Below, piece after piece: positions 10,701 through 18,244 of a stretch of DNA of 64,000 nt. This DNA comes from an uncultured Prevotellaceae bacterium. GTDB lineage: Bacteria; Bacteroidota; Bacteroidia; Bacteroidales; Bacteroidaceae. The notes beneath the pieces were generated by a model. It saw only the letters and a list, made by a program, of their open reading frames with translations, was not told the origin of the DNA and made no database searches. Location: the NCBI GenBank assembly GCA_902771155.1, contig CACXVS010000015.1, forward strand, positions 1-64,000. Reading direction: 5' to 3'. The stretch's first letter is position 1, and each line of letters starts with the position of its first letter. The position numbers and the translations under genes are program-made.

Positions 10701-11696
10701 TTAACTATTCTTTTTATAGCTCTGCACAGCCCAACACCCCATCAGTGTACCGATACCTGCAAGGGCTAAGACCTGGTGAGCCGTTTCGTGCAAACCTCCA
10801 CCACGGATGAAGACGGTGCGCATGGCATCAATGAAATAGTGCATGGGATTGATATAGGTGGTAAGATAGGCTAAAGAAGGCATAGAACGTGTAGGTGTAA
10901 AGAGTCCGGAAAGCAATAGGATCATCACCACAAAGAACCACATGACAAACATGGCCTGCTGCATGGTATCGGAGTAGTTGGACACGATGAGTCCGAACGA
11001 CGAGAAAAACAGAGCCAGCAGCATGGCAAGCACGTAGATGAGCCACACGGGACCCGCAGGCGTGATGCCATAGACGAGCCAGGCCAATAGCAGACAGACC
11101 GTGATGACGAAGAGGGCTATCAACCAGTAAGGTATCAGTTTCGACAGGATGAAGGCCCACTTCGAGACTGGTGTCACATTCATCTGTTCGATGGTGCCAG
11201 CCTCTTTCTCACCAACGATGTTGAGTGTAGGCAGAAAGCCCGTCATCAGCATCATCACAATGGCAAAGAGGGCTGGAATCATGAAGAGCTTATAGTCCTG
11301 ACCCTTGTTGTATAAATTGAGAATTGAGAATTCTTTCTGAGGAAAGCGAGCAAGCTCGAGCGGAAAATTGGAAGTTGCCTGGTGCGAGGTGACAATCTGA
11401 CTCAGATAGGCGCTGCCCATCGAACCCTTGGTACCATTGACAGCATTGGCAGCGATGAGGTACTTACCGTCACGAATCTCGAGAATCACATCTGCCCGTC
11501 CCTTCTCAATATCCTTCATAGCCTCATCGTAGTTTGCTTTCTGACCATTGAAGATAAAATAGTTGCTGGCCGCAATCTGTTGGATCAGTCGCTGTGACTC
11601 CACAGTATGATCAATATCCACCACATCTACCACGATGTTCTTCACCTCCATCTGCATCACCCACGGCATGACGCACATGATGACGATGGGGAACAT
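10701..11696 (-). CDS. ABC-2 type transporter permease (second of pair), 5' end compromised
   Basis: A 331-residue ABC-2 permease of the drug-efflux type: first membrane segment, large periplasmic loop (about 15-145), then five segments in the C-terminal half (for example MIPALFAIVMMLMTGFLPTL). The EKEAGTIEQMNVTPVSKWAF coupling loop is present. Homology appears to extend upstream of the first ATG (GYLIQKEFLQIRRNAFLPK, about 11698-11755), but that frame opens just after a TAA and has no ATG, GTG or TTG. The gene overlaps the end of the preceding permease by 40 bases. Either translation restarts at 11696, or a small deletion removed the true start and the stop of the upstream gene. A short ATTGAGA repeat (11314-11332) is coded in frame. 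Confidence 0.82.
   Translation of the reverse strand: MFPIVIMCVMPWVMQMEVKNIVVDVVDIDHTVESQRLIQQIAASNYFIFNGQKANYDEAMKDIEKGRADVILEIRDGKYLIAANAVNGTKGSMGSAYLSQIVTSHQATSNFPLELARFPQKEFSILNLYNKGQDYKLFMIPALFAIVMMLMTGFLPTLNIVGEKEAGTIEQMNVTPVSKWAFILSKLIPYWLIALFVITVCLLLAWLVYGITPAGPVWLIYVLAMLLALFFSSFGLIVSNYSDTMQQAMFVMWFFVVMILLLSGLFTPTRSMPSLAYLTTYINPMHYFIDAMRTVFIRGGGLHETAHQVLALAGIGTLMGCWAVQSYKKNS
11314..11332. repeat. Short ATTGAGA repeat inside an ABC permease gene
   Basis: Two ATTGAGA units plus ATT. Read on the coding strand they give codons for EFSILN in the periplasmic loop. Same repeat class as 12377-12410. Confidence 0.6.
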
Positions 11697-12826
11697 GATG
11701 ATGAGTTTGGGAAGAAACGCATTGCGGCGTATCTGCAGGAACTCTTTTTGTATGAGATATCCAGGCGCTGCTTGAACTTATTCAGTGCAATGGCCAGCAG
11801 TACTACCGTCATAGCTGCGAGCACAGCCACCTCGCGAGCCACATCTTCTATGCCCACACCCATAATCATCAGCTTGCGCATGGCCTGAATATAATAGCGG
11901 GGCGGCACAATGGCTGACAGCCATTGCAGGATCGTAGGCATCGACTCTACAGGAAACAGCATGCCCGACAGCATCACCACTGGCATGAGCAGTACCATAG
12001 CTGACAGCAACAGGGCCACGAGTTGTGTCTGTGCCACGTTGGAGATGAGCAGTCCCAGCGAGAGCGCCAGCAGAATATAGAGGGTGCTCACGGCCAGAAT
12101 CCAAAAGAGCGAACCAGCCAATGGTACGTCCAGTACGAAACGTGCCATCAACAGGATGGTGATGAGGATGCCGAAGGCCAGCACCAGATAGGGCACGGCT
12201 TTGGCGATAATCACCATCAAAGGCTTGACAGGCGATACCAACAGCACCTCCATCGTCCCTTTCTCCTTCTCGCGCACAATCGAAATCGAGGTCATCATGG
12301 CACAGATGAGCATCAGGAGCATACCCATGATGGCTGGCACGAAGTTGTAGGCCGACTTCATCTGGGGATTATATAACAATTGAGAGTTGAGAATTGAAAA
12401 TTGAGAATTGGCTGGCGCCATAGTTCGCTGGGCGTAGGTAACCCATTGTTGCGACATATTGGGATCAGAGCCGTCCACCATAATTTGCCATGTATGAGCA
12501 CTCCCCTTTCCCTTTGGAGAGGGGCTGGGGGTGAGGCTTATATCCGCCTTCTGACTACGTATCAGATATTCAGCCTCGCCAGGGGTGCTGACAGTCTTCG
12601 TGATGATAAAATACTCTGAGACAGCAAGACGTTCAATGGCCTGCTGAGTGAGATGGTCCATCTGCGAAGTAACCACTACAGTCCGTACGTTCTTTACGTC
12701 GGTAGTGATGGCGAAACCAAAGATGAACATCAGCACAACAGGCATGCCAAACAGGATCAGCATCGTACGTTTGTCGCGCAGGATGTGCTTGGCCTCCTTG
12801 ATGACGAAAGATAGGAACTGCTTCAT
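11657..12826 (-). CDS. ABC-2 type transporter permease (first of pair)
   Basis: A 389-residue ABC-2 permease: N-terminal cytoplasmic helix (FVIKEAKHILRDKRT), membrane segment, periplasmic loop, then five segments with the REKEKGTMEVLLVSPVKP coupling loop. It works with the double ATPase encoded just upstream and the second permease downstream. The natural C-terminus is probably near LNKFKQRL; the following 28 or so residues run out of frame over the start of the next permease and look non-native (SSCSPSSSCASCRG). Two repeat insertions are coded in frame in the periplasmic loop: a G/C-rich element (TPSPSPKGKG, 12501-12536) and an ATTGA-type repeat (NSQFSILNSQL, 12377-12410). Confidence 0.85.
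   Translation of the reverse strand: MKQFLSFVIKEAKHILRDKRTMLILFGMPVVLMFIFGFAITTDVKNVRTVVVTSQMDHLTQQAIERLAVSEYFIITKTVSTPGEAEYLIRSQKADISLTPSPSPKGKGSAHTWQIMVDGSDPNMSQQWVTYAQRTMAPANSQFSILNSQLLYNPQMKSAYNFVPAIMGMLLMLICAMMTSISIVREKEKGTMEVLLVSPVKPLMVIIAKAVPYLVLAFGILITILLMARFVLDVPLAGSLFWILAVSTLYILLALSLGLLISNVAQTQLVALLLSAMVLLMPVVMLSGMLFPVESMPTILQWLSAIVPPRYYIQAMRKLMIMGVGIEDVAREVAVLAAMTVVLLAIALNKFKQRLDISYKKSSCRYAAMRFFPNSSSCSPSSSCASCRG
12377..12410. repeat. ATTGAGA/ATTGAAA tandem repeat inside an ABC permease gene
   Basis: About four and a half diverged heptamers (ATTGAGA, GTTGAGA, ATTGAAA, ATTGAGA, ATTG). On the coding strand they give NSQFSILNSQL in the periplasmic loop. Confidence 0.8.
12501..12536. 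repeat. G/C-rich palindromic interspersed repeat inside an ABC permease gene
   Basis: A 36-base element with an imperfect hairpin core (CCCCTTTCCCTTTGGAGAGG then GGCTGGGGGTGAG). Elements of this type recur in many bacterial genomes. Here it is read through as SLTPSPSPKGKG within the periplasmic loop, without breaking the frame. Confidence 0.7.
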
Positions 12827-12836
12827 TTCATTGAAC

Positions 12837-12874
12837 GTTGAAAATTGAAGATTGAAGATTGAAGATTGAAAATT
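12837..12874. repeat. ATTGAAG tandem repeat between permease and ATPase genes
   Basis: Six diverged heptamers (GTTGAAA, ATTGAAG x4 with variants, ATTGAAA) fill nearly the whole 46-base gap between the ATPase and the first permease. The ATPase stop codon (12873-12875) overlaps its edge. Confidence 0.8.
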
Positions 12875-14333
12875 AATCTGACGACCTCGTGGCCTGACGG
12901 GCCAGATAGGTAAACACGTGGTCCATATCAGGTTGATTGAACTCCTGCTTCAAGGCTTCTGGTGTACCCATTGCCTTGATCTTGCCATCCACCATAATCG
13001 AGATACGGTCACAGTATTCTGCCTCATCCATATAATGGGTAGTCACAAAGACTGTGATGCCACGACGGGCTGCCTCATAGATGAGTTCCCAGAACTGCCG
13101 GCGTGTGGCAGGATCGACGCCACCCGTGGGTTCATCTAGGAACACCACACCAGGCTCATGGAAGATAGAGACGGAAAAGGCGAGTTTCTGTTTCCAGCCG
13201 AGTGGCAGTGAACCCACCAAGTCGTCCTTATGCTCCTCGAACTTCAACTGGTGCAACAGCTCATCCATCTTATTATTGATATCTTCTTTCTTCATGCCAT
13301 AGATACCAGCAAAGAGGCGGATGTTCTCTGCAACTGACAGGTCCTCATAGAGCGAGAATCTTTGTGACATATAGCCGATATGTTTCTTGATCTGCTCATG
13401 TTCTGTGCGGATATCATAGCCCACTACCCTACCCGTTCCACTGGTAGGCTGATTCAAGCCTGTCAGCATGTGCATGGCTGTCGTCTTTCCTGCGCCATTG
13501 GCACCCAGGAAACCGAATATCTCACCTCTCTTTACTGAGAACGAGATATCATCCACGGCATGGAAATCACCAAAGGCCTTCACCAGATGCTCTACTTCTA
13601 TCACTGGTTCCGTTTGCTGCTGTGCTGTGGCAATGGGCTCGATACCCGGCGGATTAAACACGTCCCTGAACTGCTCGAGGATCGCATCCGGGGTATCAAC
13701 ACCACGGATCTTACCATGATCGAGGAATGCCACGCGCTCACAACGACGCACCTCATCGAGATACGGCGTAGAGGCCACAATGGTGATGCCCCGCTCCTTC
13801 AGCATCAGCAACATCTCCCACAGTTCCTTACGGCTCACGGGATCCACACCCGTTGTTGGTTCATCGAGAAAGAGCACGCTGGGCTGATGCACCAACGCAC
13901 ACGAGAGCGCCAGTTTCTGCTTCATACCGCCTGACAAGGCCCCAGCACGCCGGTCCTTGAAACGCTCTATCTGCGAATAGATGGCCTTGATGCTATCGTA
14001 ACCTTCCTCGACGGTGGTGCCGAAGAGTGTGGCAAAGAACTTCAGGTTTTCCTCTATGGTCAGATCCTGATAGAGCGAGAACTTGCCAGGCATATAGCCT
14101 ACACGACAGCGAACCTCGCGCATCTGCTTCACCACGTCATAGCCATCCACTTTTGCCGTGCCTGCATCAGGCATCAACAGCGAACAAAGGATGCGAAACA
14201 TTGTGGTCTTGCCGGCTCCATCAGGGCCGATGAGTCCAAACACCTCACCTCTGCCAACAGAGAACGACACGTCATCGAGTGCTCGCACCTGACCATAGCG
14301 CTTGCATAAATGATTAACCTCTATCGAATACAT
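12873..14333 (-). CDS. ABC transporter ATPase with two fused nucleotide-binding domains
   Basis: A 486-residue cytoplasmic protein with two ABC ATPase domains in tandem. Domain 1 has Walker A GPDGAGKTT and signature LSGGMKQKLAL followed by VLFLDEPTTGVDP. Domain 2 has Walker A GANGAGKTT, a degenerate signature LPLGWKQKLAF and VVFLDEPTGGVDP. In many relatives the two domains are separate proteins or part of RbbA/YhiH-like fusions. It powers the two ABC-2 permeases encoded downstream. Its start is 6 bases from the TolC-HlyD stop, so it is in the same transcript. Confidence 0.92.
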   Translation of the reverse strand: MYSIEVNHLCKRYGQVRALDDVSFSVGRGEVFGLIGPDGAGKTTMFRILCSLLMPDAGTAKVDGYDVVKQMREVRCRVGYMPGKFSLYQDLTIEENLKFFATLFGTTVEEGYDSIKAIYSQIERFKDRRAGALSGGMKQKLALSCALVHQPSVLFLDEPTTGVDPVSRKELWEMLLMLKERGITIVASTPYLDEVRRCERVAFLDHGKIRGVDTPDAILEQFRDVFNPPGIEPIATAQQQTEPVIEVEHLVKAFGDFHAVDDISFSVKRGEIFGFLGANGAGKTTAMHMLTGLNQPTSGTGRVVGYDIRTEHEQIKKHIGYMSQRFSLYEDLSVAENIRLFAGIYGMKKEDINNKMDELLHQLKFEEHKDDLVGSLPLGWKQKLAFSVSIFHEPGVVFLDEPTGGVDPATRRQFWELIYEAARRGITVFVTTHYMDEAEYCDRISIMVDGKIKAMGTPEALKQEFNQPDMDHVFTYLARQATRSSD

Positions 14334-14339
14334 GATTCT

Positions 14340-16469
14340 TCACTCTTCACTCAACACAACCTCCCCGTACATTCCTATCTTTACGTAACCGTCGTTCTTG
14401 ATGGCCACCTTCACGGCATACACCAAATCGGCCCGTTCATCGTCTGTCAAGATGGTTTTAGGTGTGAACTCCGATCGGCTCGAAATCCAACTAATCGTAC
14501 CAGCATACTCCTTCTTCTGGCCATTGCCATAGTCGGCAAACACCTTCACCTGCTGTCCAATCTTGATGTTCTGAAGTTGGGCAGATGTGACATAGGCACG
14601 CATATACATCTGATCCGTATCGGCCATCTTAAAGAGTGGTTTGCCGACGGCAACAAACTCACCACGTTCCACATACTTTTCGAGTACAGTGCCACTGACG
14701 GGAGCTTTCACGTGGCACTTGCGCAACATATCCTGCAACTGGCTCACCTGCACATCTGCAGCAGCGGTCTGCTTATCCAGGGCACGTGTGCTTGTCGTGA
14801 GCGAAGATATCTGTGCTTCGAGCTGTTTCTGAAGTACCTGAACCTGATTTGTGGCATCGTCGAGCATCTTCGAAGGAGCAGCCCCATCAGCCACCAGTTC
14901 CTGATAACGCTGCTGTTCAGTCCTGGCCTTGGCCAACTGCTGGCGCGTGGCAGCAATCTGGCGCTCCATATCAGGCTTCTGACTCTGATACACCTCCTTG
15001 GTGGCATCCAATTGCTGAATCTTCAGCCACGTCTGCGTGGTATCGACAAGTCCCACTTCCTTGCCTGCCTCTATATGGTCGCCCTCATTGACGCTGAACG
15101 TCAGGAGAGCACCACTCTGCTCGGCATACACTGTCGTCTCCGTAGCCTCAAACGTGCCCGTGGCATCGTACGCTTTCTCGTTTCCTCCGCAGGCTGCCAT
15201 CATCAATGCCACACCTGCCAATACGTATATCTGCTTCAGCATCTCTATTTCGTGTATCGACTGCTGTACGCGGGCTGCATTCTCTGCATTGATCTCACGT
15301 ACCAGGTCGTTTACATCGATGGTGCCATGCGAGAGTTTCGACTCTGCAGCCTTGCGGACAGCCGAGCGAAGTGTGATGATCTCCTCGTCGTCAGCCATCA
15401 GTTTTTGAAAGCGTGCGATGTCTTCGTTCTGCTGAATCTGTTCCAAGTTGTTATTGAACAGGAACACCTCGCGGTTCGACTCCGTCATGTCACGCTGTAA
15501 CTGCAACTTTGCCTTATCGTTCTTACGGGTATAGAGGGCACCGATGTTCCACGTCAGTCGTGCACCGATGATGCCGTTAAGACTCCAGTCGTGTCGCATC
15601 ATATCCTCAAACATATTCAGTCCTGGATAACCGTAGAACCCCTGAGCAAAAAGACCCAGTTTCGGCATGATGGCTGCGTTAAGGGCTTTCTCCTGGGCAT
15701 TGAGCATTCCTATCTGCGCATCAAGCGCCTTCAGTTCCGGGCGAAGTACCGCTTGTTGTTGTGGCACAGCAACAGATGGAACCGGTTTTTCAGCGTGCGT
15801 CACCTCTATGCCACAGAATGTTGAGAGCATCCGCAACAACATCCGTTTCTGTGACTCCAGATTGGTGGCCTGCTGCACGACGTTCAGCCGCTCAGCCTTC
15901 ACATTCTGAAGATCGCTCTCTGCTGCCGTTCCTCGCTTCACCATCGAGGCCAACTTGTGTTCATTACCGTTGAACAGTTCCTGCAGGTCGTGATTCAGCC
16001 GTATCTGTTCGTCGAGCATGAGCAGAGAGAAATACATCTCGTTCACGCGCTTGCGAACATTATATATATTCACTTCGTTCTGGGCAGCCTGCACTTTTCC
16101 CTGTTCACGGGCGATGGCCTTCTGACTGCTGATGGCACCACCATCGTAAACGGTCTGGTTGACATCGATACCCACACGATACTGATCCTTCGTCAGTCCT
16201 TTCATGTTGAGTCCCATCTGCTGATAAATGGTCTGCATCTGTTCTGGAAAGGCAACGACATCACTCTGATACGTAGCCTGTGCCGATGCCGACACCTGCG
16301 GCAGCCATCCTTTCTGGATATTCGCCACAGTCAACTCCGTCGTCTTCTCAATGAGTCCATACTGACGAATCAGCGGATAATTCCTTTCTGCCGCCTGCTG
16401 ACATTCTTCCAATGTCTGCGCTGTCACCATCATCGGCAGTATCATCAAACCCAAAAACAGTTTCTTCAT
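14340..16469 (-). CDS. TolC outer membrane factor fused to HlyD-type adaptor
   Basis: A 709-residue open frame joining two normally separate efflux proteins. Residues 1-409 are a TolC-type outer membrane factor: signal peptide ending MVTAQ, then coiled-coil and porin repeats. Residues 410-709 are a membrane fusion protein with its own lipoprotein signal (MLKQIYVLAGVALMMAAC, Cys427), biotinyl-lipoyl halves (TTVYAEQSGALLTFSVNEGD and APVSGTVLEKYVERGE), a coiled-coil hairpin and a beta barrel. The junction HEIEMLKQIY looks like the end of one protein running into the start of the next with no stop. Internal initiation at the ATG at 15240-15242 would give a normal 300-residue adaptor lipoprotein. 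Confidence 0.85.
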   Translation of the reverse strand: MKKLFLGLMILPMMVTAQTLEECQQAAERNYPLIRQYGLIEKTTELTVANIQKGWLPQVSASAQATYQSDVVAFPEQMQTIYQQMGLNMKGLTKDQYRVGIDVNQTVYDGGAISSQKAIAREQGKVQAAQNEVNIYNVRKRVNEMYFSLLMLDEQIRLNHDLQELFNGNEHKLASMVKRGTAAESDLQNVKAERLNVVQQATNLESQKRMLLRMLSTFCGIEVTHAEKPVPSVAVPQQQAVLRPELKALDAQIGMLNAQEKALNAAIMPKLGLFAQGFYGYPGLNMFEDMMRHDWSLNGIIGARLTWNIGALYTRKNDKAKLQLQRDMTESNREVFLFNNNLEQIQQNEDIARFQKLMADDEEIITLRSAVRKAAESKLSHGTIDVNDLVREINAENAARVQQSIHEIEMLKQIYVLAGVALMMAACGGNEKAYDATGTFEATETTVYAEQSGALLTFSVNEGDHIEAGKEVGLVDTTQTWLKIQQLDATKEVYQSQKPDMERQIAATRQQLAKARTEQQRYQELVADGAAPSKMLDDATNQVQVLQKQLEAQISSLTTSTRALDKQTAAADVQVSQLQDMLRKCHVKAPVSGTVLEKYVERGEFVAVGKPLFKMADTDQMYMRAYVTSAQLQNIKIGQQVKVFADYGNGQKKEYAGTISWISSRSEFTPKTILTDDERADLVYAVKVAIKNDGYVKIGMYGEVVLSEE

Positions 16470-16501
16470 ATAGCTTGCAGTTGTATTACTAAATCACGCT
16501 G

Positions 16502-16509
16502 CAAAGGTA
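16502..16509 (-). promoter_or_regulatory. Bacteroidota-type -7 box for the ABC efflux operon
   Basis: Minus-strand TACCTTTG, 32 bases upstream of the TolC-HlyD start at 16469. The 164-base gap to the divergent AraC gene would hold the operator. Confidence 0.65.
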
Positions 16510-16606
16510 CGATGAGTTTTCGGATAATAGGTTATCTTTCAGAAACTAAAAATGTTCTTTTTGTTCGATTTATGCAAAAACAGAACTTATTTTCAACGGA
16601 AATGAT

Positions 16607-16614
16607 TATCTTTG
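16607..16614 (+). promoter_or_regulatory. Bacteroidota-type -7 box for the AraC regulator
   Basis: TATCTTTG, a TAnnTTTG match, 19 bases before the ATG at 16634. Confidence 0.65.
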
Positions 16615-16633
16615 CAAACAAAAAGGACAAAAT

Positions 16634-17536
16634 ATGAACAAGCAACCCCAATTGATGGACCTGTCACGCATGAGGGACATCCTCACACCTCATTTGGCAA
16701 AGATCAGCGAGAACATCTTCTTTAACGGTGAACTGGGTATGGTTCACGGCGACCATACCGTGTTTAGTCTGCTGATGCGCCAGAAACCGCCTTTCACCAT
16801 CAACGACCATCGCTTCGGTCTTATCTTGAATGGAGAAGCGCACATCAACTTCAACCTACAAGAGCGACACGTCACAGCAGGCACACTGGTCTATATCGGC
16901 CCTGGCACCATCATCAACCCCATCCGCCTTTCCGATGACCTCCGTATCTTCGGCATTGGTCTCTTTTCCGACTTCCCCATGCCTTTTGCCCTAGGACAGA
17001 TGCCATCGGCTTTCAATGGACAGGTACGCGACTTTCAACTTCGTGTGGACGAGGCCGATATCAGCACTGCTCGCCATATTCTCGACACCATCTGGCATGT
17101 GGTTCACAGCAAAGACTATCATCGCCCCACCATAACTTCACTCGTGGCTGCCCTGATGCACCACTATGACCATCTATTCCGTCAGCAGTCAGACATACAG
17201 GCTGTTTCCCGCTCACGCGAACAAACCATCTTCGATCGTTTCATCCAACTGGCAGGCCAACACTGCGTGGAGCACCACCAGATAGGCTACTATGCTGACC
17301 GTCTTTGCCTCACCGAGCGTTACCTCAGCACCGTTATACGCCAAACCAGCGGCACTACCGCCAAGGACTGGATAGACCGTGCCCTTATCACCCGCATAAA
17401 AATAGAACTGCGTCACACGGATAAACCAGCAGCACAGATAGCCGAGGAGATGCACTTTGCCAATCCTTCGTTCTTCGCTAAATATTTCCGCCGTCTCACA
17501 GGCTTAACCCCTATGGAATATAAAAAACAGCCATAA
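16634..17536 (+). CDS. AraC-family transcriptional regulator
   Basis: A 300-residue regulator: N-terminal cupin-like sensing domain (about 25-150, with LNGEAHINFNLQERHVTAGTL) and C-terminal double HTH (about 195-298, ending FAKYFRRLTGLTPMEYKKQ). It is divergent from the TolC-HlyD/ABC operon with both promoters in a 164-base gap, the usual arrangement for a local regulator. It probably controls the efflux operon in response to a bound small molecule, which is not identifiable from sequence. Confidence 0.88.
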   Translation: MNKQPQLMDLSRMRDILTPHLAKISENIFFNGELGMVHGDHTVFSLLMRQKPPFTINDHRFGLILNGEAHINFNLQERHVTAGTLVYIGPGTIINPIRLSDDLRIFGIGLFSDFPMPFALGQMPSAFNGQVRDFQLRVDEADISTARHILDTIWHVVHSKDYHRPTITSLVAALMHHYDHLFRQQSDIQAVSRSREQTIFDRFIQLAGQHCVEHHQIGYYADRLCLTERYLSTVIRQTSGTTAKDWIDRALITRIKIELRHTDKPAAQIAEEMHFANPSFFAKYFRRLTGLTPMEYKKQP

Positions 17537-17585
17537 GGTTTATAGCATCGCATCACAGAGGCTGACAGACTCTTTTTTCTATGTT

Positions 17586-17615
17586 TTTGCACACTCCACG
17601 GTGGAAGTGTGCAAA
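17586..17615. promoter_or_regulatory. Imperfect inverted repeat upstream of the small AraC-type gene
   Basis: Arms TTTGCACACT(-)CCAC and GTGGAAGTGTGCAAA pair with a one-base bulge. It is not followed by a T-run, so it is more likely a protein-binding site or RNA structure than the terminator of the preceding gene. It abuts the palindrome at 17614-17639. Confidence 0.5.
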
Positions 17616-17639
17616 GTTATGCAATCGATTGCATAACTT
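17614..17639. promoter_or_regulatory. Perfect 26-bp palindrome, candidate LacI-type operator
   Basis: Each half is AAGTTATGCAATC and the halves meet at the central CG. The core TGCAATCGATTGCA recurs at 57843-57856 upstream of the glucanotransferase gene. The odd central CpG and GCAA arms resemble LacI/GalR-family operators. It lies 50 bases upstream of the -7 box at 17689. Confidence 0.65.
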
Positions 17640-17666
17640 AAAAGTCAAATAGTTACACTTTTTCCA

Positions 17667-17696
17667 TTGCAGGTATCAAAAATAGATGTACCTTTG
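17667..17696 (+). promoter_or_regulatory. Promoter of the small AraC-type gene
   Basis: A TTG at 17667-17669 and a TACCTTTG at 17689-17696, spaced 19 bases, match the Bacteroidota -33/-7 arrangement. The leader to the ATG at 17762 is about 60 bases. Confidence 0.65.
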
Positions 17697-17761
17697 CACC
17701 CGTTTTTTGAAAATTTGATGTTTTTAGGGTATTATTTTGATTTACTTATTAAACTAATTTT

Positions 17762-18199
17762 ATGGTAAAGTACAACATTGAAAAAGGAAAGAAAAAGAAA
17801 AAGAAAGGGAAAGAAGCTGCCTACCGAGCGAAAATCAGTCCACAGCAGATGGACGACCTAGAAGAAAAGATCAAGCAGCTGATTGTGAAGCAGAAGAAAT
17901 ATCTTGAGAAAGACTATTCTGCCAAAAAACTTGCAGAGGAAATAGGGGTAAAGTCGCGCGATATTTCTGCCGTGATGATTGTCCGTTTCCAAATGAACTA
18001 CAATGCGTATGTGAATACGCTTCGTATCAAAAAGGCCAAATCCATTTTAGTAGATGAGCGTTATCAGGATGTACGAGTGACTAAGATCGGTGAGATGGTT
18101 GGATTTAACAATCGCCAGAGTTTCTATGGAGCCTTTTACAGATATGTGGGTATTACTCCGCTACATTACCGTATGCAACAACTGGCCAAGACAGCTTAA
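17762..18199 (+). CDS. Small AraC-type HTH protein with Lys-rich N-terminus
   Basis: A 145-residue protein consisting essentially of an AraC-type DNA-binding domain (about 45-140: KLAEEIGVKSRDISAVM, then VTKIGEMVGFNNRQSFYGAFYRY and GITPLHYR). It has no sensing domain. The first 20 residues are very basic (KGKKKKKKGK), which could aid DNA binding. Single-domain proteins like this occur in Bacteroidota near carbohydrate loci. It is preceded by two palindromes and followed by a hairpin terminator shared with the convergent GH94 gene. Confidence 0.8.
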   Translation: MVKYNIEKGKKKKKKGKEAAYRAKISPQQMDDLEEKIKQLIVKQKKYLEKDYSAKKLAEEIGVKSRDISAVMIVRFQMNYNAYVNTLRIKKAKSILVDERYQDVRVTKIGEMVGFNNRQSFYGAFYRYVGITPLHYRMQQLAKTA

Positions 18200-18205
18200 T
18201 ACAAA

Positions 18206-18243
18206 GATCCCCCGCTCGATGATGAGCGAGGGATTTTTGTTTG
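18206..18243. terminator. Hairpin terminator between the AraC-type gene and GH94
   Basis: Arms ATCCC..GCTC and GAGC..GGGAT around a GATGAT loop, followed by TTTTTG on the plus strand. It sits between convergent genes and mainly serves the plus strand. Confidence 0.7.
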
Positions 18244-18244
18244 C

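Noticed and set aside
14310..15500. A 396-codon plus-strand frame over the TolC-HlyD gene
   Set aside because: Antisense shadow without domains; the minus-strand protein is well supported.
17586..17615. Intrinsic terminator for the AraC regulator
   Set aside because: The stem is bulged and is followed by GTTATGC rather than a T-run.
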